Of a stretch of 64,000 nt of DNA, positions 49,101 to 56,600 are shown piece by piece (position 1 is the first letter of the stretch; each line of letters opens with the position of its first letter). The position numbers were made by a program, and so were the translations under genes. Below the pieces are notes generated by a model. The model did not search any database. It saw only the letters and a program-made list of their open reading frames with translations, and was not told where the DNA came from. This DNA is from Prochilodus magdalenae (taxonomy: Eukaryota > Chordata > Actinopteri > Characiformes > Prochilodontidae). The DNA is taken from the NCBI GenBank assembly GCA_024036415.1, contig JAMWET010001089.1, positions 1 through 64,000 of the forward strand, given 5' to 3'.

Positions 49101-52100
49101 GCTTAGTGTGTCCTCTCTTTGCCTTTATCCTCCTGAGACCCCAGTGTCCTCATATGAGGACACTACATTTCTGCTTCTCTGCACCATGATACTGTTTAAA
49201 ACATTGACCCTGTGGCCTGAGGACATTGTTTTTTCCCAAAACAACTTCCTGTACAAAGAGGAGATTTAGTTTTTACACTTGTTAGGTCCTACTAATCACA
49301 ACTAGCCAGGAAAAGCAAGTCCGGGACTCAGGAGGTTAAATCATCTTCCAGTCTTTTCCAGAGACTGACTTTCAGTTTGCACCTACTGAAATCTGCACCT
49401 ACAAAGTTCAGACTTCTACACCGACTGCATTCTTTGTGCTGCTCTCAATCCTAGTAATCCTAAACATGTTAAATGATGTTTGAGGTGTTGTCTTAATACA
49501 TTGTTCTGAGAAGACCAGCAACTCCTTTCTTTGATTATCAGATATTCTTACTTGTGTCCATATCATTTTCTCAGTATGAGCTTTTTGACAGCTGCACATC
49601 CTGTCAGACCCATTGTGCTAAGATATCTTATTACAGTCAAATGATGGACAAAAAAACTGGATGAACATGGGTTTTTTCAGATCTGAATTAAGAAAGGCGC
49701 TCAATCAACACTTTAGTAGTGTTTATCTGATGGGGTATCACACTTCCGGGTTTCCTTGGCTCTTCCACTCCCCCGGACTCCTCTTCCCAGAAGGCTTCAC
49801 TCGATGAAGTCAGCTCCATGTGCTTGCTACCGCCAAATCTAATTCGCTCTACATCACCTGATTACTAGGCAGCTGCTGTCAATTTGCACCAGCATTTATC
49901 TTCCACTGTCCCTTGTTCTTGCTGTGAGGTTTTGCCGAAACATAGTTTTGCAATACTGAGCGTTCTTTTCTTGTGTATTTTGATCCATTTTGTCCCTGAC
50001 TAGCTCTTTTGGCTTCTCCTTCCTGGCTCTGACCCTCCTATCTTTTCCTCTACTCTGTCTTTTGCCCGACCCTTCTAACTTGTTTATATCGCTGACTGCT
50101 ATCTCCGGTTCTGACCTCTGCCTGCCTCTGACTGTGTTTTTGCCTCTTCCTTGTATGCTGTTTGTGTATGTTTTGCTGCTTGGCTAAACTATTCGATTAT
50201 TCAGGAATCCCACTTGCAGTTTAGCTCTGCTCACGTCGGTATGAGTTCTTTGTTTATGGCATGGGGACAGTTTTGGTGGTCTTCCTGGTCTTGCACAGTG
50301 GTTAATAGTCCTATAGCGTTTAAAACAGGCTTCACTGAGAAAGAAGCTGCACCCAGAAAGAAGCAACCAACAGGAATGAAACTTGGTGGGTAGGTTTGAC
50401 ATTGTGAGACATGCAAATTACTCAAGTTTCGTGCTCAGCTGCGCATGTGACCTAAGGAAGTACAGGCCTTATCACTGTACCTGACTGACTATATAAGGTC
50501 AACCTGTTGCATGTGCTTTCTATTCTGACTGTTGTGTTGGTAGCATCCTTTGCAAGCGAAGTATGCCCCGGAGAAGAGCTCGAAAGCGATTTAAGCATTT
50601 GGAAGAGTTGGAGAGGGGTCACATCGTAGTGCTCTAGAAAGTGGGATGGTCTTTTTGACATATTAAGTGCCATACTGGATACTACCATAGCATGCTGTTG
50701 GCGGCAGTGGATAGAAGATGGCATGGACTAGCGACATTAAGGATCTGGAGGACCTACACAAACCATGCAGAGGGAGAACTGAGGAATTGTCCAAGATGCA
50801 CAAAGTGACCCATCAGCCGTGATTATGGACATTCAGTGAGCAGTGAGGACCTAGATGAGTCTTTCTGTTAGTGCCAGGACCATTGGCGGATGGCTGCACA
50901 ATGCAGGACAACCTGCAAGCAGACCATTACGATGACTGCCCTGCCAGCCCAAAACTTCAAAGGTGTCGTGCCAGAGTGTCATGGACTTAGAATGGCAGTG
51001 ATCTTCAGTGACAAGTCTCACTTTTGTCTTGGTGGAGACGACCAAACGAATCTGTGGCATGGGGGCACCATGGTCAGTGGCAAGATAAACGGTTTGTTGT
51101 GATGTGTCACTATTAGGAACCTCTACAACTGTGTGCCGAGCATGTTGCTTTAGCAAACATGGTGATGAGAGACACTACTTCTGTATGTGTAGCTTAGTAT
51201 GTATTGCCCATATGCAGTCTAATTCTCATCATCAGTCTAATTATCATCATCTATTGTTCCTGCTAACCTTTATCTTCCTTCCCAATAGCATTGCGGTTCA
51301 ACACTTCCTTCTGTGTGCAGGTATTCTTTTGATGATGAGTGTATTTAAGCAATTTAACAAACATACTTGCCTGTGATTTTTCCCTTCCTTCCTTATCATA
51401 TACAAAGGGAATGTAAATAAATGTAAATCGAAAACAGAATGCATGCTGAGCAAATCATTTCCTACTAAAACTCCCTCACTCTTCTTAACCACAATCTTCT
51501 CAACCGCTTCATCCTTCTGGTTCAAAGGGGGGTAAAGCTGTACCATGCTAAAATCACCTGGTGGAACATCCCACGACTAAATATGTTCATTGGCAACAGG
51601 TCAGTGACACAACCGGGCTACATAATGGCAATTAAAAGATTCAGAGGATCCGGAAAAATCTCTGTATGCAAGGGAGAAGGCAGAAAATCAACATTGGATA
51701 GCCGTGACTTTGAGGCCGGCACTGCATTAAAACAGACTGTAGCAGAAAACACTTCATAGACTCAGTAATACTTCCTAAACCATGGTCTGTGTACACAGAT
51801 CATAGCCTCATCCACAACTTCCAGTTAAAACTCTACTCTACTGAAACTACATATAAACAGATCAAGAAACGCTGCTGCACATTTAAGATGGACTGAGCGG
51901 AAGTGGAAAAGTGCCCTGTGGTCTGACCAATCAAAATAGGATTCCTTTTGGAATCATGAATGCCATTTCCCCCGCACTAAAGAGGAGATTGACCATCCAG
52001 CTTGTTATCCAAGCCAGTTTGAAATCCAGCATCTGTGATGGTATCAGTGCACATGGCATAGGTGACTTGCACATCTCTGAGAGCACTATTAATGGTGAAT

Positions 52101-53266
52101 GACATATATGGGATTTGGAGCAACATATGCAGCCATACAGATGAGGTCAATATTTAACCACATTCTGCACACATCGGCACTGTAGTAAATGAGTCTGGGT
52201 GTTAAAATCCAATATCAGGAAGAAATGGAATAACCACAATCGTCTCCTCAGTTTCTAAACAGTGTGTTGCTAAAAGAGGAGATGAGAAGCATGGTGGTAA
52301 ACATAAACCTGTGACAGCTGGTTGGAAATGTGCTGCTGGCCTCAAGATCAAAATTAAATATATTTTTAAAAAAATAGTTAAATGAACGTGTTGTCTTTGT
52401 ACTATTCACATAAACACAGGGTTTAAAGCATTGGTGCGTCAGTGCATCTGTTTTAGTTTACATTTCGCACAGCCTCTTAACTTTTTTGGAAAAAGGTTTG
52501 TAATCTGAAAAACTTGTAATTAACGGCAGTTTTAGAGTAAAAATTGGCTGGAAATTAAATGCACACTACTGTATTTGTGAATCTATCCTCAACATAAACA
52601 CAAACATGACGTCAGAACAGCTCCAATTCAGTCAATATGAATAACACATGAACGAGCATCCATTCTTTCCTGTACTGTTCTCCAGACATGGTTTTCCTAA
52701 TTGGGTGGTGATTTTTCAGAACACATTCCCGCCTTTCATTCTATACTTTTTTGAAAACAATGGCTGAAGGAAGTTGGGTTTGTGGCTCTGGTTGAACAGG
52801 AACTTCAGGAAATGCTGGAGAGGCACAGAGCTCAGAACGAGGCTTGGCTACGAGCACGAGCAGAGGAGAACGACAAGGAGAGGAAGGAGCTGTGTAAACT
52901 CAGGGTGTGTAACCGCAAACAGTTACTGAGCATGCACTTGTGGCCTTGTTTAACTGGAGTCTTACTATTTATATGCTCTAGCGTCTGACTCGTCAGACAA
53001 TGGCATTTCGGTCTTAGCAGTTAGCCTCCAATGTATGTGATCCACCACACTATCAACTAATGATGAAATCACAGGTGCATTGCATCAGCTTGGTAGTCAA
53101 AGCTGTACAGGACTCCATTAAGGTGTGTCGTCATCCCCTGCTGTTTGTTGTATTTTAACAGGAGGAGGTGCTTCATGAGCAGGAGAAGCTAAAAGAGGAG
53201 CAGTGCAACATCCAAAAACGCAGTGAGCACCTCCTGTCCATTATGCAGCAGTTCAAAGGCATGTGA
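25142..53266 (+). CDS. Six-kelch-repeat protein with C-terminal coiled coil (18 exons, 506 aa), RABEPK-like propeller
   Basis: Coding exons: 25142-25203, 27175-27247, 27367-27409, 27717-27795, 30105-30193, 30327-30473, 34486-34537, 34936-35036, 37111-37196, 42478-42559, 42674-42759, 45321-45408, 45489-45537, 46013-46100, 48600-48700, 48888-48972, 52800-52904, 53162-53266. Every junction is GT-AG and phase-consistent (1521 bp). The ATG at 25142 has G at -3 and +4 and is the first in its frame. Kelch GG doublets are at residues 37-38, 96-97, 148-149, 198-199, 250-251 and 305-306, each preceded by hydrophobic strands and followed by W-containing strands (VTPTRVTWEMM, LRWEKL, MIWTPIK, LVWQKSE, MKWKVPL): a six-bladed beta-propeller. 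Residues about 395-500 are charged and heptad-rich (FRKLDREKSELSQTAEVLRC; RAEENDKERKELCKLREEVL), a long coiled coil. The propeller resembles RABEPK, but RABEPK (about 372 aa) lacks this tail, so orthology is unsure. Probably a cytosolic scaffold; partner unknown. Confidence 0.88.
25380..25640 (+). mobile_element. Tc1/mariner-like family A fragment
   Basis: It shares the family blocks CATCCAGAAGGCCTGGTGTC, CTGCAGGAACTGTGTGAGAA and CATGGGATGGATTATCACAG with the copies at 29.5 and 39.2 kb. Only the transposase C-terminal third survives. It lies in intron 1 of the kelch gene, 180 bases after exon 1. Confidence 0.7.
25641..27174. other. Remainder of kelch gene intron 1
   Basis: AT-rich DNA with a poly-T run at 26628-26645. 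No exon or recognised repeat. Confidence 0.5.
27796..28974. other. Kelch gene intron 4, unassigned part
   Basis: No convincing exon or repeat family before the family A element at 28975. The remainder, 29763-30104, is also unassigned. Confidence 0.5.
28975..29762 (+). mobile_element. Tc1/mariner-like element, family A, degenerate
   Basis: It begins near GCACTCAGAAGGTAGTATAT with the family's GGGAAGGAAAATAAGGGTTA block, and ends with TTGAAAGTGAGTGTA (compare ATGAGTGTAT at other family A ends). Transposase remnants in the plus direction include MSRRPGVTPPPPLLQHLQEC from 29488. Frames are broken. Confidence 0.75.
30474..34485. other. Kelch gene intron 6
   Basis: A 4.0 kb intron. Between 32510 and 32705 it has a local pair of similar segments and short inverted repeats (CAAGTTCACTTTTGTG near 32609 versus CAAAAGTGAACTTT near 32663), and near 33170-33235 a repeated AGTTTAAGTAAATTA motif, both suggestive of worn miniature transposons. 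No second gene recognised. Confidence 0.5.
35206..35857 (+). mobile_element. Tc1-like element, family D, copy with a nested insertion
   Basis: The terminal inverted repeats are TACAGGGGTTGAACAATGAA at the left and the complement ending TTGTCCAACCCCTGTA at the right, flanked by TA. The interior encodes the N-terminal DNA-binding half of a Tc1 transposase (35509-35811: IPEFKRGQTVGARLAGASVT, then SLCDVSRATVSRVMSAYHQE), two helix-turn-helix units in order, but no catalytic triad: the copy jumps to the right end straight after TTAAQMT. A sister copy is at 47281-47816. About 130 bases inside the left end are foreign (see the insertion at 35285-35415). Confidence 0.88.
35285..35415. mobile_element. 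Small insertion (about 130 bp) inside the family D Tc1 element
   Basis: Compared with the sister copy at 47281-47816, this segment is extra: the flanks GGACCAGCCTGGT and TCATTAATTGCACATTGCAC are nearly adjacent there. CCTGGT occurs at both junctions, as expected of a six-base target-site duplication. The insert starts GCATGGGCGTGGTAGTGG and ends GAACGCCCCTGGCCTGGT. I do not recognise the family. Confidence 0.6.
35930..36470 (+). mobile_element. Widespread teleost DNA-transposon relic, copy 1
   Basis: It begins ACTCACTTCCAAAAAAGTTG and includes TAAATAAAAACAGAATACCA and GTATAAAAAGAGCATCCCAG, blocks that recur around 51590-52520. From memory this is a high-copy Tc1-like repeat in many fishes. 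Only degenerate, non-coding remains are present. Confidence 0.6.
37560..37790 (-). repeat. SINE-like repeat, minus orientation
   Basis: On the minus strand it starts GGGCGGCACGGCAGTACAGT and contains a GGTTCAATTCC B-box-like sequence, then blocks such as AACATTTGCATGTTCTCTTC. This matches the general pattern of a tRNA-related fish SINE. A related plus-strand copy is at 38741-39000. Confidence 0.65.
38020..38637 (-). mobile_element. 5'-truncated LINE-1 ORF2 fragment with target-site duplications
   Basis: A minus-strand open frame encodes the ORF2 C-terminus: WYRLIQFKVLHRLHYSRVKL, then the Cys/His block LCERCKVEEGSLAHMFVFCP (C-x2-C-x7-H-x4-C), the zinc-knuckle-like region at the end of L1 ORF2. 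The frame stops at 38159 and is followed by an A-rich 3'UTR and a poly-A tail (poly-T on the plus strand at 38022-38031). AAACAGATATTA occurs at 38008-38019 and again at 38638-38649, flanking the fragment as a 12-base duplication. The frame continues upstream into host DNA (38650-38767), which is not L1. Confidence 0.88.
38741..39000 (+). repeat. SINE-like repeat, plus orientation
   Basis: It has GGCAGCATAGTGGGTAGTTC at the start, a box like CCAGGTTTGTTCC in the B position, then AGCATGTTCTCCACATGAAT and ACATGCAGTCAGGTAAGTCG. Related to the minus copy at 37560-37790. Confidence 0.65.
39014..39740 (-). mobile_element. Tc1/mariner-like element, family A, degenerate
   Basis: It contains GGAAGGAAGTGTCAGATTGC at the left and CCTTCTGGGTGCAACTATGG at the right, the two family end blocks in inverted relation, with transposase remnants on the minus strand (TSRRPGVTPLPQNVQEQCEN; YHRTPFGTHLQL). 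Broken by stops. Confidence 0.8.
40344..40790 (+). mobile_element. Tc1/mariner-like relic, family B, copy 2
   Basis: It begins AGCTCACCAGACAAAAAATG and keeps a plus-strand frame (GFGRTKDRSAKEVAESAGVW then IWIYQQWLKSQSTGNS) that matches the reverse-oriented copy at 24253-24741 over the helix-turn-helix region. Confidence 0.65.
40804..41095 (+). repeat. tRNA-derived SINE, well-preserved copy
   Basis: The head has GGTTGGGGAACCAGCCTTGT, then the B-box GGTTCGATTCC at about 40859. The body has CCCTTGAGCAAGGCACCTAA, CCCCCAACTGCTCCCCGGGC and GCTGCCCACCGCTCCGGGTA. The tail has GGTTAAATGCGGAGACTAAA then TTTCCCCACTGTGGGATCAA. This is a familiar fish SINE plan. Inserted within kelch gene intron 9. Confidence 0.88.
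41213..41560 (+). mobile_element. Non-LTR retrotransposon C-terminal fragment
   Basis: The plus frame reads RSIIKDVSHPNYKLFTFLPS, GRWYRDLCLCTSRLRKSFFP, EAMTLMISILPL. This D-SHP---LF--LPSGR-YR---------R--NSFFP-A pattern is the very C-terminus of reverse transcriptases of L2/CR1-type LINEs. The rest of the element is missing. Confidence 0.65.
41820..42140 (-). mobile_element. Tc1-like transposase relic
   Basis: The minus frame 42134-41904 reads QPQSGRPRKMTERGQRMLRH then ISSGTLCRELHGMGFHGRAA APKPYSQA in broken form: the GRP(R/P)KMTER and R-LHGMGFHGRAA signatures of the second helix-turn-helix and linker of Tc1 transposases. The catalytic domain is not attached. Confidence 0.75.
42260..42330 (-). 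repeat. SINE tail fragment
   Basis: Reverse complement of the AAGTCGCTCTGGATAAGAGC / GTCTGCTAAATGCC tail block seen in the SINE at 15208-15488, with its AAATGT-type end. Confidence 0.75.
42760..44027. other. Kelch gene intron 11, left part
   Basis: No exon or named repeat identified before the minisatellite at 44028. Confidence 0.5.
44028..44972. repeat. 22 bp minisatellite (about 43 units) in kelch intron 11
   Basis: The unit is ATACCCATATTCTATATYAC plus AT. Variants fall into a few types (TATATCACAT, TACATTACAT, TATGTCACAT, TATAATACATAC, ATGTTC for ATATTC) and occur in higher-order blocks. The 22-base period is not a multiple of 3, so long repeat-peptide frames (up to 296 codons from 43861) are artefacts. 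Confidence 0.97.
45215..45280 (-). mobile_element. Tc1 family A fragment next to exon 12 of the kelch gene
   Basis: AAATTTAGACTAATATGGGC and TGCTACACATACAGAAGTAG match the subterminal region of the family A copies at 2715 and 39014. It ends about 40 bases before the splice acceptor at 45319-45320. Confidence 0.6.
46101..47280. other. Kelch gene intron 14, left part
   Basis: Unassigned DNA, with no exon or recognised repeat. Confidence 0.5.
47281..47816 (-). mobile_element. Tc1-like element, family D, second copy
   Basis: Terminal inverted repeats TACAGGGGTTGGACAATGAA at the left and TTGTCCAACCCCTGTA at the right. The minus strand encodes the same N-terminal DNA-binding segment as the copy at 35206 and lacks the catalytic domain. 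It has no 130 bp insert, so it serves as the reference for the empty site. Confidence 0.88.
47829..48503. mobile_element. Foldback (long inverted repeat) DNA element
   Basis: The two halves are inverted copies: the left has CTTACCATATAGGAGCACTT, ACTTTGTTAGCCCCC and CAGCAGTGCTGCTGGAGTGT; the right has CACTCCAGCAGCACTGCTGT, AAAGCGGGATAACAAAGTAT and TTATATGGTAAAATGG. TATCAGCG at the left edge pairs with GGCTGATA at the right. Near-full-length pairing gives a stem of about 300 bases. There is no open frame, so it is non-autonomous. It resembles a repeat I recall as abundant in ostariophysan fishes; I cannot name its superfamily from sequence alone. Confidence 0.8.
48973..50339. other. Kelch gene intron 16, left part
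   Basis: No exon. From about 49740 to 50200 the sequence is CT-rich with repeated TCTGACC/CTGCCTCTGACTG-like text, reminiscent of a solo LTR or SINE tail, but I cannot define boundaries. Confidence 0.4.
50340..51341 (+). mobile_element. Tc1/mariner-like element, family A, longest copy
   Basis: This about 1 kb copy keeps most of the transposase order. The start reads MPRRRARKRFKHLEELERGH at 50563, the N-terminal helix-turn-helix region of Tc1 transposases. The middle has broken frames, and the family end blocks CTTTATCTTCCTTCCCAATA and ACACTTCCTTCTG precede GATGAGTGTAT at 51331-51341. Stop codons after the first 25 codons make it inactive. It best defines the family to which five or six shorter copies in the window belong. 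Confidence 0.82.
51590..52520 (+). mobile_element. Widespread teleost DNA-transposon relic, copy 2
   Basis: Contains blocks such as AGATGGACTGAGCGGAAGTG, ATCTGTGATGGTATCAGTGC and TTTGGAGCAACATATGCAGC and ends near CTTAACTTTTTTGGAAAAAG, which corresponds to the inverted end seen at 35940 (CCAAAAAAGTTG). Degenerate, with no usable frame. Confidence 0.6.
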
Positions 53267-53495
53267 AGACACTGTCTCCATGGCAACCAGAAGGAGGAGA
53301 GGGGCCGAGTTTTGTTTTCCATCGCACTTCTTTGCTGTCGTTGCTGTGCGTGTGTGCATGTTGATTTCTGGGAACCCTTTGTGTCCTTTAATCACTCCGG
53401 ACATGCGTGTGTGGATGGCATATTTGCATAATTGCCATTATATTTTTTGCTGCACGGGGAAAAACACCCTGTAAAGCCATGCCCTTATGTAACCA

Positions 53496-53501
53496 AATAA
53501 A
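53496..53501 (+). terminator. Polyadenylation signal of the kelch/coiled-coil gene
   Basis: AATAAA, 230 bases after the stop codon, followed by a GT-rich stretch (ACAGTGTAAGCATG). This gives a short 3'UTR of about 250 bases ending near 53520. Confidence 0.8.
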
Positions 53502-53789
53502 GCCAGGCTGACAGTGTAAGCATGCTTTAATGAGGAAACTACAAGCCCAGACCTTCGGAACTGAGGCCTAAAGCCCACTGCTTTCAAGCTTATGACCCTA
53601 AACAGGTGGGCTGGGTTTTCGTCATTGGACAGTTCATCTGAAGGCTGAAATTCAGGTCTGTGAATAAGAGTGTATTAAAATATACCTGTATAATCAATGT
53701 TGGAAATGACAATCGGATGTAAACAATCTGATGTTAACACATTTTAACCCATAATTGCGAAAATGTGCAAGGTTAAGTTGGCTGACTAT

Positions 53790-54590
53790 TTACCAGCTGG
53801 TCTAGTGAAATTCCTGTTCCACCTTAAATGCTGCTGCAGGTACATTCTGACATATATAAAGCTTTAGTATTTAAGGTGGAACCAAACATTTGATTAAGCA
53901 CTGGCGAATTAAGAGTTGGCTTCCTATACACCAGCTAGATTAGCAATATTTCTGTTCCACCTTAAATCCTGCTGCAGTTATATCCTGGCAGCTGTAGTAT
54001 TTAAGGTGGAACTGAACATTTGATTAACAGGCTGGCATATTAAGAGCTGGCTATCTATTCACCAGCTAGCGACACTTCTGTTCCACCTTAAATGCGACTG
54101 CAGTTACATTCTGGCACCTGTACATGCTGTAGCATTTAAGGTGGACCGGAACATTTGATTAAGAAGCTGGCATATTAAGAGCTGCCTTCCTATCCACCAG
54201 CTAGTTTACAGATATTTCTATTCCACCTTAAATGCTCCTGCAGTTATATTCCAGCACCTGTACATGCTGTAGCATTTAAGGTGGACCGGAACATTCGATT
54301 AAGAAGCTGGTAAATTAGGAGCTGGTTTCCTATCCACCAGTTAGTTTAGAGACAATACTGTTCCACCTTAAATGCTGCTGCAGCCACAATTATGGCACCT
54401 GTACATGCTGTAGCATTTAAGGTGGACCAGAACATTTGATTAAGAAGCTGGCAAATTAGGAGCTGGCTTCGTATCCACCAGCTACTTTAGTGACATTGCT
54501 GTTCCACAATAATGCTGCCGCAGTTACATCCTGGTACTTGTACAAACTGTAGCATTTAAGGTGGCCTGAAACATTCGATTTTCACCTCGT
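53790..54590. repeat. Tandem array of about 140 bp foldback units (six copies)
   Basis: TTCCACCTTAAAT or a close variant starts at 53817, 53955, 54081, 54221, 54361 and 54502, spacings of 138, 126, 140, 140 and 141 bases. In each unit it is followed by a GCTGCTGCAG-like motif and 40-60 bases later by its inverse, CATTTAAGGTGGA, so each unit can fold into a hairpin. Spacers between hairpins carry ACATTTGATTAAGAAGCTGG and TCCACCAGCTAG. No coding content. Confidence 0.9.
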
Positions 54591-55299
54591 TTAAGGATAA
54601 ACACTGAACAGGCACCAGGCCTGTAGAGTGTAAGGTTCTTTGGAATGGGTATGAAACATGCCGACATAGTCCTCACAGCCGGTAGGTTTCTCCACACAGC
54701 CGTGTTATCAAGACTGTTATGTAACAGTGTGTGATTTTGGAATCGGCGGATTTACCTCTTTTATCTAATCTCTTTTGCAAATGCGAGATATGTGTTTGAA
54801 GGAGGAGACACCAGTGTTTGAGGTTCATGGTGGTTCAGTTCTGTGTACCAAATTCAGCAATGCAAATGTAAATACAGATTTCCATTTTATGGCACTAGAT
54901 ATACCAGTAAGAGGACAAAGACTGCATCCACATCAGACTTCAGGGCACAACAGAAAGGTACTCACACAGGTATTGCTATGACTGCTAGTCTTTCACTATT
55001 CCCTATTCATCAGAAAATTATATAATATTTAGTCATCTGTAGGATTATCATAGTGAGAACAGCATTCTATCCACATGACTATGAATAGACAGTGAAAAGA
55101 GTGATAAGAGAATAATCTCTATACTGAGAACCACATACAGTAAAGCTCTACCCTGTGAATTAATATTAATGAATGCAAGAGAAACATGATATGTCTGTTT
55201 TAAGAGGGGCACAGAGGACGACAACTACCCCGCCAAAAAAAATCCCTGTCGCAGTGTCTGCGCAAAAACACACACACACACAATTTTTGCCCTGAAGTT
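54591..55299. other. Intergenic spacer upstream of spin1
   Basis: AT-rich, with no exon or repeat recognised. Confidence 0.5.
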
Positions 55300-56600
55300 T
55301 GGAGCTGATGGAAAAAATGTACACCGCCTCACTATTTCGCAGGAAGGCTGGGCCCGTTGCGCCAGGACGCGGCCAACGGCGGAGCACTATTTCGCCGAGC
55401 AAGAGGGGAGGGGAAGGCAGGGCCGCCTTCTGCTCATCAAACGGAGAACCGGGGGGGAGAGACAGAGAGCGCAGGAGAGGAATAATTTTCCCCCATAGCA
55501 TGCTAAAAAAAATTCCCAGTAAAAAAGAGGGTAAGCTGACAAATAACGAGCGACATGCAGATGTTTAGCGCTGCGTGGGAACTGTGAATGCAAGATTGCG
55601 CGGGCGAGAATAGAGGGATTTGTGGGGAAGCGTTTACAGTAAGGTTTGCGGAGCTTGGATGCAGGCATGTGTGTTTTCCTGCTTTCGTTTGAAACGGGTT
55701 TCTCGTCTGGCGGAGGGTGCATTACAGTCCCTCCTTTGTTCGGCTGCGGCCGCTCCGCTGCTCTGGCTCTGCTGCGGGGATTGTAAATAATAGTGAGGCA
55801 ACATGGCTGACGACGCTGCTGCTGCTGGTGGTTAGCGGGCTAATGTCTCTGCTTCAAGGTTTATATGCTGGTTGCCGTCTGCGGCATTTAGTTCTTTCAA
55901 ATGTGCGGGTTTTTCTTGACGTCCCTTTGGAATGATAACAACCTCTGTTGTGGCTAAGGTTGGCTGTGGTAACCGTTGGTGCATCGTTAGCCAGCTAGCT
56001 AGCTACCTGCGAATGTTCACAGACTGTTAGCTAGCTTGCATTAGCTGGCTAGCCGAAAATGCCAAAACAAGGCTTTTTGGTTTCTAGTAGTATTAATGTC
56101 ACTTTGAGTGTGGCCTTTTTTCATTGAAAGCTATTCGTCTTGGGCTCATTGTCGGCCACTATGGTGAAGTTATTATTTGCTAGGTGTTTGGTTTTGGGGG
56201 AACAAGCTAGCTAACACGGCTAGCTCTGGGAAACAGAATCGTTCCTTGGCTTTCTAGAACGTTTCCATCCTCGAGTCCCTCTTCCTTCGTTAGCGAACAC
56301 CTAGATTGTCTCGTAACCTGCCAGGTGAAAGCTTTAGGCCTGCAGACAGCTTTTAACGAAACGGTGAAGCAACTTGTCAACTTGTGTGTATTCCCGCTGT
56401 CTCCCTCCTATTAGCCACCTTCGCCTTTGGCAGGCGACACGGTGAAACGCGATCAGGCTGGACTGATCTCACTGCATTGTTGAAACGTCCTCGCCAGTTT
56501 GAACTGTAAGGCGAGCGGCTCTCCTCCCCTCCGTCGGCGCACAGCTGAAACATCAGCCCGTAAAGAAAGCCTCAGGTCAAATTGCACCCCGAAACACGAT
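55300..56600 (+). promoter_or_regulatory. CpG-rich region, likely spin1 promoter and 5'UTR exon
   Basis: Local base composition changes sharply: GC boxes and many CpGs (for example GGACGCGGCCAACGGCGGAG near 55364, GGCTGCGGCCGCTCCGCTGC near 55742) in otherwise AT-rich DNA. It lies upstream of the spin1 coding exons on the same strand with no other gene between, so a TATA-less CpG promoter is the simplest reading. The non-coding first exon and its donor site could not be fixed. Confidence 0.55.

Noticed and set aside
55299..55722. Open frames in the CpG-rich region as genes
   Set aside because: GC-rich DNA keeps frames open; no domain, and the region fits a promoter or 5'UTR.
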